DNA of 14,577 bases, from assembly GCA_964387775.1 (NCBI GenBank), contig CAYLZO010000130.1, positions 1 through 14,577 of the forward strand, given 5' to 3'. A program made the translations under genes and the position numbers. Under the pieces are notes generated by a model. The model did not search any database, was not told where the DNA came from, and saw nothing but the letters and a program-made list of their open reading frames with translations. Of this stretch, positions 1 through 6,024 are shown piece by piece. The DNA comes from CAYLZO01 sp964387775. GTDB taxonomy: Bacteria > Chloroflexota > Anaerolineae > JAAYZQ01. Position 1 is the stretch's first letter. Each line of letters opens with the position of its first letter.

Positions 1-10
1 CGGTGACAAA

Positions 11-39
11 TGGTCCAATCCGTGGGGATGTGGTATAAT
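11..39 (+). promoter_or_regulatory. Putative extended -10 promoter for the lipoprotein gene
   Basis: A perfect -10 hexamer TATAAT sits at 34-39 and is preceded by TG at 31-32, giving an extended -10 (TGGTATAAT). The hexamer 17 bp upstream (11-16, TGGTCC) is a poor -35, so recognition would rest on the extended -10. Transcription would start near 46, leaving an untranslated leader of about 55 nt before the GTG at 101. No competing hexamer pair is visible, and the left edge of the window prevents checking further upstream. Confidence 0.6.
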
Positions 40-100
40 CAACGCCGGTCACAGGGCAAGGAGCAAGCTCGCGGCAACTCTGAGATGAAGAGAGGTAGTT

Positions 101-685
101 GTGAAGTATCGGATCGCGCTTTTGATTTTGGCCGTTTGCGTGGCCGGGCTGGTGGCCTGCGGCAGCGTACCGCCGACGGCCACTCCCGACGTACCGACCG
201 AGACGCCGGCCCCCACCGCCAGCCCAACGCCCGAGGCGAGCCGCGAGCGCCATTACGAACCCGAGGGAGGCTTTTCCTACGTCCCGCCGCCGGGCTGGGA
301 GCTGGTGGATTCGCCGTCGATGCCCTACTCGACTGCCATCGGGCCGGGCACGGACGATTTCTCGGCCAATCTCACATTCGTCGACGAACCCTTTGCCGGA
401 ACGCTGGGCGAGTACGTCACCCTCAGCCTCAACAACATGCGGGAGTTTTTCGAGGGGTTGGAGGTCATCCGCCAGGAATCTTTCCGGTCTGCTGAGGGTC
501 CTCCGGGGGTCAAGATCGTCACCGAGAACGTGCAGCGGGGACGCGCCCTGCACCAGGTGTTTTACCTCTTTAATGCAGGTGCCAGCAAGTTCGTCGTCAC
601 CTGTACGCGGCTGACGGCAGCCGATGAGGCCGTGGACGCGGTGTGCCAGGAGAGCGTCAGAACGTTTCGTCTCGAAACGGAGTAG
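101..685 (+). CDS. Lipoprotein with PsbP/DcrB-like domain
   Basis: A 194-residue exported lipoprotein. The N-terminus is a lipoprotein signal peptide: Lys2/Arg4, a hydrophobic stretch, then lipobox LVAC with Cys20 as the lipidated residue. Residues about 23-46 form a Pro/Thr/Ala-rich spacer containing PTATP and PTASPTP, typical of Chloroflexota surface proteins. The rest (about 50-194) has the look of a DUF1795/PsbP/DcrB-like alpha-beta fold: an opening GGFSYVPPPGWELV strand-turn, a central amphipathic helix near ENVQRGRALHQ, and a final helix-strand. Cys168 and Cys182 could form a disulfide. The start is GTG at 101 with a purine-rich AGAGAGG ribosome site 7-12 nt upstream; this start puts the signal peptide at the very N-terminus. 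The gene is transcribed alone, with its own promoter and terminator. The family assignment rests on overall pattern only, and the cellular function is unknown. Confidence 0.8.
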   Translation: MKYRIALLILAVCVAGLVACGSVPPTATPDVPTETPAPTASPTPEASRERHYEPEGGFSYVPPPGWELVDSPSMPYSTAIGPGTDDFSANLTFVDEPFAGTLGEYVTLSLNNMREFFEGLEVIRQESFRSAEGPPGVKIVTENVQRGRALHQVFYLFNAGASKFVVTCTRLTAADEAVDAVCQESVRTFRLETE

Positions 686-712
686 CCATCAGGCAAAGTT
701 GAGCAGCAAGGG

Positions 713-746
713 ACGCCCCGCCAGCCGGTGGGGCGTTTTGTCGTTT
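713..746 (+). terminator. Rho-independent terminator of the lipoprotein gene
   Basis: ACGCCCC (713-719) pairs with GGGGCGT (730-736) around a 10-nt loop and is followed by a T-rich tract, TTTTGTCGTTT. The hairpin lies between two convergent genes, and its T-tract runs into the stop codon of the minus-strand gene. Read on the minus strand the stem lacks a following T-run, so it should work mainly for the plus-strand transcript. Confidence 0.85.
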
Positions 747-2577
747 AGGGCGCGACCAGGTGGACCGTCACCGGCAGGACGATCTGGTCGCCCAGGCCGG
801 TGGCCGGCAACCAGGTCTGCTCACCGAAGGGGTGGAGGCTGATGGTCAGCTTGTACGCTCCGGGCCGGCCATAGTCGGGTATCGGCAGGAGGTGGCGGGA
901 GGCCAGGGGCACGCCCGGCGCCCAGCGGTCGGTGGTGTCGCGACCGGCGGTGGGCGAGCCGTCCGCGTACATCAGAAACGCCCCCTCCTGGTCCACGAGC
1001 TGGATGAGGGCCATCAGGTCGCGGTCCATGGGCCGCAGCGCCTGCCAGTAGAGGTGCAGCACCAGCGTGCCGCCGGGTGCCACCCTGTTCTCTTCCAGGC
1101 GGAAGGCCAGCAGGCGGATGGTCGGCTCGGAGCCCTCTACCTCCGCGCGCCAGTCGACGTTGAGGGCCGTCGCCCGGGCCAGCTCCGCCTCTGTGGCGAC
1201 GGGCGCCGGGGCGTGGACCGGGGCGATGTAGCGCACCGGCGTCAGCACGGCCAGGACCAGCATCCCGGCGACCAGCCCACCGAGCAATCCCTGCCGAACG
1301 CGATCCCGGCTCCCCGCCGGTGCCAGGCGCGGGAGGCCCCAGGCCCAGCCGGCGACGAGCACGAGCATCACCGTCGGCAGGATGGGATAGATGAGCCGCC
1401 CCTGGTCGGTGCCCAGCACCGTAGCCGTCCACTGGATGAGCGAGCCGAGGGTCAGGGCGACGTGCAGGCCCAGCAGCCCCAGCGTCCAGCGCACGCCCGC
1501 GTCGAGGGAAGGCCAGCGCCGGACCAGCCAGGCGGCGAATCCGGCCAGGCTGATGACGCAAATGGCGCCGATGAGCCAATAGATCCACGCCTCGAAGGCG
1601 ATGCCGATCCAGCCCAGCCAGAAGGAGCGGAAGACGCCCTTGAAGAGCCAGGCCAACACGTCGAGGGTCAGCGGCCCCTCGCGTGGGGCGTTGATCTGGA
1701 GCAGGAATGACCAGCCCAAGGGGTCGCCGTAGAGGGCCCAGTTGCGGACGAAATACCAGCCAGAGACGGCGAGGGCTGCACCCCCGGCAAGGAGCAAGTT
1801 TCGAGTAGCAGGTTGCAAGTGCTTCCTGGCCCTTGCAACTTGAAACTTGAAACTCGAACCCAGGACCGCCAGGCCGGCGACGGGCGCGAGGGCCATGAGG
1901 CTGGCTTTGCTCAGCAGGCCCAGGCCCAGCAGCCCGCCCAGCACCAGGCTTCGCTTCCTCAGCCGGGCGCGATCGGGCTCGCGGAGCAGGGCCGCGATCT
2001 GCCACAGGATCAGGGCGGAGAGGGCGGTCGCCGCATTGTCGTTGTTGGCGACGGCCGATAAAAAGAGGAATTGGGGCGTAAAGGCCGTCAGGGCGGCCAT
2101 GGTCAGGCCGATGGCGGGCCGCTCGGGAAAGATGGTCCGTCCCAGTTGGAAAATGGCCCAGACGGTGACGGCGCCAAAGGCGACGGACAGCAGCCGCAGC
2201 AGGTGCCAGGCCAGCGCCCAGCCCCGATAGGGCCACGCCTCGGCGGCGGTGTGGAGCAACAGGTTCTTGGGCGCCCGGGGATCCACCGGGTCCCAGTAGG
2301 CGTTGGTCCGCACGGCAAAGGGTGCGTCGGGCGCGTCTTTGACCCCGAAGGTCAGGGCGGCGCCCAGCGCGTAGTAGAGGGGCGGCTGGAAGGCCTCGTG
2401 CTCTTCGGTCGTGGTGGGCAGGCAGCCGTGGCGGGCGATGTAGCGCACGTAGGTATAGTGGGGCACCTCGTCGGGCGCCTCGCCCAGGGGGATGGTGGTG
2501 CTGTACCACGCCGCCAGGGCGACAAAGGCCAGCAGCAGGGCGGCCAGCCAGCGGGCGGCGTCGCGCGACTGGGTCAT
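745..2577 (-). CDS. GT-C family membrane glycosyltransferase (PMT/ArnT-like) with C-terminal beta-domain
   Basis: A 610-residue integral membrane protein expected to move a sugar from a polyprenyl-phosphate donor on the outer face of the membrane. After the first membrane segment (residues about 10-28) comes GEAPDEVPHYTYV with the Asp36-Glu37 pair in the first external loop, the expected position of the catalytic acidic pair in GT-C enzymes. Also typical are QPPLYY, a SAVANNDN segment, and the NWALYGDPLGW loop. About ten further hydrophobic helices follow. Residues about 473-610 form a soluble beta-rich domain (LHLYWQAL, TTDRWAPG, GAYKLTISL) also found in the upstream gene. The start is the ATG at 2577, which overlaps the TGA of that gene (ATGA), so translation is coupled. 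The open frame runs further upstream to 3192, but that part lies inside the upstream gene and reads as non-biological sequence. A loop insertion encoded by a hairpin repeat is listed separately. Substrate unknown. Confidence 0.85.
   Translation of the reverse strand: MTQSRDAARWLAALLLAFVALAAWYSTTIPLGEAPDEVPHYTYVRYIARHGCLPTTTEEHEAFQPPLYYALGAALTFGVKDAPDAPFAVRTNAYWDPVDPRAPKNLLLHTAAEAWPYRGWALAWHLLRLLSVAFGAVTVWAIFQLGRTIFPERPAIGLTMAALTAFTPQFLFLSAVANNDNAATALSALILWQIAALLREPDRARLRKRSLVLGGLLGLGLLSKASLMALAPVAGLAVLGSSFKFQVARARKHLQPATRNLLLAGGAALAVSGWYFVRNWALYGDPLGWSFLLQINAPREGPLTLDVLAWLFKGVFRSFWLGWIGIAFEAWIYWLIGAICVISLAGFAAWLVRRWPSLDAGVRWTLGLLGLHVALTLGSLIQWTATVLGTDQGRLIYPILPTVMLVLVAGWAWGLPRLAPAGSRDRVRQGLLGGLVAGMLVLAVLTPVRYIAPVHAPAPVATEAELARATALNVDWRAEVEGSEPTIRLLAFRLEENRVAPGGTLVLHLYWQALRPMDRDLMALIQLVDQEGAFLMYADGSPTAGRDTTDRWAPGVPLASRHLLPIPDYGRPGAYKLTISLHPFGEQTWLPATGLGDQIVLPVTVHLVAP
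1795..1859. repeat. Heptamer-type imperfect hairpin repeat inside the glycosyltransferase gene
   Basis: On the plus strand CTTGCAA, CTTGAAA, CTTGAAA and CTCGAAC follow one another with period 7 (1832-1859). They pair imperfectly with 1795-1819: the inner stem GTTGCAAG (1812-1819) against CTTGCAAC (1832-1839) is perfect over 8 bp around a 12-nt loop, and pairing continues outward with a few mismatches to about 1856. The element is in frame and encodes a basic loop (SSFKFQVARARKHLQPATRN) between two membrane helices. Its composition differs from the GC-rich surroundings. Confidence 0.75.
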
Positions 2578-4805
2578 GGCGCGACCACCTCGATCTCGCC
2601 CAGCAGCACGCGGCCGTCGCTGGCCGCCGTGTCGGTCGAAAGGATGGCCAGGTTGCGCAGCGGCTCGGGCTCGTACAGGCCGGCCCACAGGCGGTAACGG
2701 CCCGGCGCCAGGCCGGCGGGCAGGGCCAGGGGATGGCTGTCGGGCACCAGCTCGCCGGCCAGCCAGCGGGTGGTGGGCGTGTAGCCGCCGCCTGGATCGC
2801 CGTCGTGCTGGGCCGGCTGGCGGGTCAGGGCCGCGTCGGTCAGGTGGACGAATGCCTTGTAGTCCAGGGCTGGCGCCCGCAAGGCCCGCCAGTAGAGGGT
2901 GACGTCGAGCACGTCGCCGGGGTGGTGGGGGCCGGCGCCGGTGGTGAAACCGAGCAACTCGGCCGTGTCCTCCAGGTTGGCGTTGACGGCCGTCACCTCG
3001 TAGGTATAGCCGTTGGGCAGGGCCAGGTGGGCGCTGAGCAGGGCGGCCAGCAGCGCGTAACAGGCCGCCAGCCAGAGCGGGTCGCGGGTGCGGGCCAGTT
3101 GGTACCGGGCGACGAGGGCCACGGCCAGGGCCAGCGCTGTGACGAGGGAGACCAGGCTGCCCCAGCGTTGCCAGGGTGTCAACCCCAGGCACACGGTCAC
3201 GGGGCCGCGGCCGGCAGTTAGGTCAAAGGCGGCCAGGCCGAGCACGCCTGCCGGCCGGGAATCGTGGGGCACATTGCCAATTTGCCCCACGGCCTGCCAG
3301 CCGGGGTAGTGAAATTGGTGCAGAGCCAAGTCGGTGCCTTCGGGCGCGTTTACACTCAGGTCGTAACGGTTGTAGCCCACCCGGCGCAACGCGACCTGAC
3401 CGGCCGGTAAGGCGGTGTCGGTAGGCGCCGGCTCCAGGGCGGAGCGGGAGATGGCCCAGCGCTGCTCCTCGACCCAGATGGGCAGGTATTCGCCGGTCCA
3501 CGTGGCGCCGACCTGGCCGAACTCCCGATCCCGTTGCCACATGGCCTCGACGGAGAGGTCGGGGGTGACGGGGGTCACGGGGAGGTGCCAGAGGGAGGAG
3601 GCGAGAAGGGCGGCGTAGAGCGTAAAACGTAAGACGTGATGCGTGATGCGTGATGCGTGATGCGTGATGCGGGCCAAGAGAGCGCCGGCCAGGAAAGCGG
3701 TGGCGAGGGCCGTCAGGAGTTGGAAGCGCCAGGGGTATTGGAGGAAGGCGAGCACCGGCTCAAGGAGCTTCCAGACGGGCAAGGAGGTCGTGGTGAGCAT
3801 GAAGGCTGAGAGGAGGGCCAGAGCCAGAAAGAAAACTGTCGGCCAGCGGCGTTGGCCGGGGCGGAAGAGCAAGGTCTCAACGGCGGCGGCGGCGATGGCG
3901 ATCTGGACGAGTCCCAGGGGAAAGGTCGGTGGGCCGCCCGCCTCGGTGGGATAGGGATAGGCAAGGTCTGGCGAGAGGAGATCGGTCAGGGGCAGGAGGT
4001 GGTCCCGGTAGCCCTGCGAGGCGCCGTGGCCCAGGCCCACGTACCGGGATTCGGCCAGGATGGGCAGCCAGTGAAAGGCGGTCAGGGTCAGGGCCAGGGC
4101 CAGCGCCAGGGCCACGCGGCCCAGCAAGCGGCGGTCGCGCCGCCGGAGCAACAGAATCAGGACGTAGATGGCCAGCACCGGGGCGAAGAGAAAGGCCGAC
4201 AGGCTGTGGGTCAGCACCAGGGCGGCGAGGAGCAGGGTGGCGAGGGCGATCCGGGCCAGCGGCAGTCGGTCCGCCTCGGTTGTCAGCCGGTGAAAGGCCC
4301 ACAGCACCCACGGCAGCCAGGCAAACGCCAAAAACTCGGCCACGGCGCCCCGGACGTAGAGGTCGGCCAGGTGGTAGGGCAGGTAGGCATAGACGGCCGC
4401 GGCAACGAGGGCCGCCCCCCGGTCCAAGTGCAGCCGAGCAAAGCGATACATGCCCAGCGCCGAGGCGAGCAGCCCGCTGGCAAAGACGAGCTTGAGGGCC
4501 AGGGCTGGGTCGGCGCCCAGCAGGGTGAAGGGCAGGCCCCAGTAGTAGCTCAGCGGCCCGTAAAAGTTGAGCACCGGGTGGCCGTAGCCAAAGGCAAACT
4601 CGGGGAACCAGCGGGGATAGAGCACGCCGGCCCGCACGGCCCGGCTGAGGGCGGTCAGGCGGTGGGCGTGGAGCAGCCCGTCGTGCGAGGCGAAAAACTC
4701 GACGCGGGCCAGGGGCACCAGGGCCGGCAGCGCCAGCAACACGGCCCACCAGCCGGCGGGGACGGTCTCGAACGTTTCCCTCAGCCTTCGAAGTCGTTGG
4801 TTCAC
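2574..4805 (-). CDS. 6-PTPS-related / YfhO-like multi-spanning membrane protein with C-terminal beta-domain
   Basis: A 743-residue membrane protein of the '6-pyruvoyl-tetrahydropterin synthase-related' group, which despite its name resembles GT-C glycosyltransferases. The group's signature is in the first external loop: SHDGLLHAHRL, then RWFPEFAFGYGHPVLNFYGP, then SYYWG. After it come YAYLPYHLADLYVRGAVAE and many hydrophobic helices up to about residue 600. Residues about 608-743 form a beta-rich domain (LDVTLYWRAL, TTRWLAGE, GRYRLWAGLY) like the one ending the downstream partner; both proteins finish in VAP. A role in making a surface glycan or glycolipid is inferred. The start is GTG at 4805, six bases after a TATAAT, so the mRNA is probably leaderless. 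The gene overlaps the next one by ATGA. A loop near residues 379-400 is encoded by a heptamer array (separate entry). Confidence 0.82.
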   Translation of the reverse strand: MNQRLRRLRETFETVPAGWWAVLLALPALVPLARVEFFASHDGLLHAHRLTALSRAVRAGVLYPRWFPEFAFGYGHPVLNFYGPLSYYWGLPFTLLGADPALALKLVFASGLLASALGMYRFARLHLDRGAALVAAAVYAYLPYHLADLYVRGAVAEFLAFAWLPWVLWAFHRLTTEADRLPLARIALATLLLAALVLTHSLSAFLFAPVLAIYVLILLLRRRDRRLLGRVALALALALTLTAFHWLPILAESRYVGLGHGASQGYRDHLLPLTDLLSPDLAYPYPTEAGGPPTFPLGLVQIAIAAAAVETLLFRPGQRRWPTVFFLALALLSAFMLTTTSLPVWKLLEPVLAFLQYPWRFQLLTALATAFLAGALLARITHHASRITHHVLRFTLYAALLASSLWHLPVTPVTPDLSVEAMWQRDREFGQVGATWTGEYLPIWVEEQRWAISRSALEPAPTDTALPAGQVALRRVGYNRYDLSVNAPEGTDLALHQFHYPGWQAVGQIGNVPHDSRPAGVLGLAAFDLTAGRGPVTVCLGLTPWQRWGSLVSLVTALALAVALVARYQLARTRDPLWLAACYALLAALLSAHLALPNGYTYEVTAVNANLEDTAELLGFTTGAGPHHPGDVLDVTLYWRALRAPALDYKAFVHLTDAALTRQPAQHDGDPGGGYTPTTRWLAGELVPDSHPLALPAGLAPGRYRLWAGLYEPEPLRNLAILSTDTAASDGRVLLGEIEVVAP
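3614..3669. repeat. Eight-copy heptanucleotide array inside a membrane-protein gene
   Basis: Eight consecutive 7-bp units all begin CGT: CGTAGAG, CGTAAAA, CGTAAGA, then five exact copies of CGTGATG (3635-3669). Because 7 is not a multiple of 3, three units make 21 bp, and the protein gains a 7-residue period on the minus strand: RITHHAS, RITHHVL, RFTLYAA. The reading frame stays open across the array. Confidence 0.9.
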
Positions 4806-4811
4806 GGCGCG

Positions 4812-4840
4812 ATTATAGCACGGGCGGGGGTTGGGAGCAA
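4812..4840 (-). promoter_or_regulatory. Promoter of the two-gene membrane-protein operon, leaderless
   Basis: Read on the minus strand: -35 TTGCTC (4840-4835), a 17-bp spacer, then TGC-TATAAT with a perfect -10 (4817-4812) and an extended TGn. Only six bases (CGCGCC) separate the -10 from the GTG at 4805, so the expected first transcribed base is the G of the start codon. This implies a leaderless mRNA; no Shine-Dalgarno sequence is possible in such a transcript. Confidence 0.75.
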
Positions 4841-4849
4841 GTGACCCGA

Positions 4850-4878
4850 TTGCCAGAGCCCGTCAAATCTGCTATACT
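4850..4878 (+). promoter_or_regulatory. tsaD promoter, back to back with the minus-strand promoter
   Basis: -35 TTGCCA (4850-4855), a 17-bp spacer, and -10 TATACT (4873-4878) preceded by TGC (extended -10). Its -35 lies only 9 bp from the -35 of the divergent promoter, so one bound regulator could affect both. The predicted start near 4885 leaves an untranslated leader of about 72 nt before tsaD. Confidence 0.75.
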
Positions 4879-4896
4879 TCAGTCGTTCCGGGGCAA

Positions 4897-4928
4897 GTGA
4901 GGATGTGGCGACATCTCCACATCCTTAC
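4897..4928 (+). promoter_or_regulatory. Strong hairpin in the tsaD 5' untranslated leader
   Basis: GTGAGGATGTGG (4897-4908) pairs with CCACATCCTTAC (4917-4928) over 12 bp with a single G-U wobble, around an 8-nt loop. It starts about 12 nt after the predicted transcription start and ends 28 nt before the ATG. No T-tract follows, so it is not a terminator. An mRNA-stability element or protein-binding site is possible; no known riboswitch is recognised. Confidence 0.6.
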
Positions 4929-4956
4929 CGAACACACCCACGACCAGGAGGCGAGC

Positions 4957-6024
4957 ATGACTTTGATTTTGGGCATCGAGACCTCGTGCGACGAGACCGC
5001 GGCGGCTGTCGTTGAAGACGGCCGCGTCGTCCATAGCAACGTGGTCGCGTCGCAGGTGGACATCCACCGGCGCTACGGCGGCGTCTTTCCCGAGGTCGCG
5101 TCGCGGCAGCACGTCCTAAGCATCGTGCCGGTCCTCAAAGAGGCGCTGGCCGAGGCCGACGTGACGTGGGACGACCTGGCGGCCCTGGCCGTGACCTGCG
5201 GGCCGGGCCTGGCAGGCTCGCTGCTGGTGGGCGTCAACGCGGCCAAGGGCCTGGCCTGGGGCCGGGGGCTGCCCCTCGTCGGCATCAACCACATCGAGGC
5301 CCACATCTATGCCAACTGGCTGGTCCCGGCGCCGCCGCCCGAGTTCCCGCTCGTTTGCCTGGTGGTCTCGGGGGGACACACCGAGCTGATCCTGATGGAG
5401 GGCCACGGCCGCTACCGCCGGCTGGGCGGCACGCTGGACGACGCCGCCGGCGAAGCCTTTGACAAGGTCGGGCGGCTGCTGGGCCTCGAATATCCCGGCG
5501 GGCCGGCCATCCAGGAGGCGGCCCGGGCGGGCACGCCGACAGCCTTCAAACTGCCCCGGGCCTGGCTGCCGGGCACCTACGATTTCAGCTTCTCGGGGCT
5601 CAAGACGGCCGTGCTGCGCATCGTGCGCAAATACCGGCCCCCGGCCGACGGCAAGCCGGGGAACAAGCCCCGCGTGGTCAGCTCCCAGGCGCCGCCGGTG
5701 GTCCGCGTGTTGCCCGTCGCCAACCTGGCGGCGAGTTTCCAGGAATCGGTCGTGGACGTGCTGGTGGAAAAGACCGGCCAGGCCGCCGAGGAGTTTGGGG
5801 CCAAGATCGTCCTCGTCGCCGGCGGGGTGGCGGCCAACGAGCAACTCCGCGCCGAGATCGACCGGCGCAGCCCCGTGCCCGTGCGCTATCCGCCGCTGAA
5901 ATACTGCACCGACAACGCAGCCATGATCGCGGCCACCGGTTTCTTCCGCTTCGAGGCCGGGGACCGGGCCGGCTGGGACCTGGACGTCGTGCCCGGCCTG
6001 CGCCTGGCGACGATTACCTCGTGA
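4957..6024 (+). CDS. tsaD: tRNA N6-threonylcarbamoyladenosine (t6A37) transferase TsaD
   Basis: A 355-residue cytoplasmic enzyme that moves threonylcarbamoyl from threonylcarbamoyl-AMP to A37 of tRNAs reading ANN codons, acting with TsaB and TsaE, neither of which is in the window. The family signatures appear in order: GIETSCDETAAAVV (residues 6-19), GGVFPEVASRQHV, TCGPGLAGSLLVG, the metal ligands His112 and His116 in NHIEAH, VSGGHTEL, LDDAAGEAFDKVGRLLG, FSGLKTAV, AGGVAANEQLR, and YCTDNAAMIA with Asp319 as the third metal ligand. Length is normal, with a somewhat extended Pro-rich loop after IVRKYRP. The start is ATG at 4957 with AGGAGG 5 nt upstream; the open frame continues upstream, but that part is the untranslated leader. 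Its stop overlaps the 3' end of the convergent SIS gene. This is a near-universal gene and the call is secure. Confidence 0.97.
   Translation: MTLILGIETSCDETAAAVVEDGRVVHSNVVASQVDIHRRYGGVFPEVASRQHVLSIVPVLKEALAEADVTWDDLAALAVTCGPGLAGSLLVGVNAAKGLAWGRGLPLVGINHIEAHIYANWLVPAPPPEFPLVCLVVSGGHTELILMEGHGRYRRLGGTLDDAAGEAFDKVGRLLGLEYPGGPAIQEAARAGTPTAFKLPRAWLPGTYDFSFSGLKTAVLRIVRKYRPPADGKPGNKPRVVSSQAPPVVRVLPVANLAASFQESVVDVLVEKTGQAAEEFGAKIVLVAGGVAANEQLRAEIDRRSPVPVRYPPLKYCTDNAAMIAATGFFRFEAGDRAGWDLDVVPGLRLATITS

Noticed and set aside
2578..3192. N-terminal extension of the glycosyltransferase frame (open to 3192)
   Set aside because: It lies within the upstream gene in another frame, is Pro/Arg/Gly-rich without domain features, and the ATG at 2577 overlaps the upstream stop as ATGA and starts directly with a membrane helix.
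3635..3671. Tandem repeat considered as a CRISPR array
   Set aside because: Units are 7 bp with no spacers and lie inside a coding region; no cas gene is present.
3852..4844. Plus-strand 330-codon open frame opposite the 6-PTPS-related gene
   Set aside because: Gly/Gln-rich shadow composition, no start context, and it would read through the divergent promoter region; the minus-strand protein has clear family motifs.
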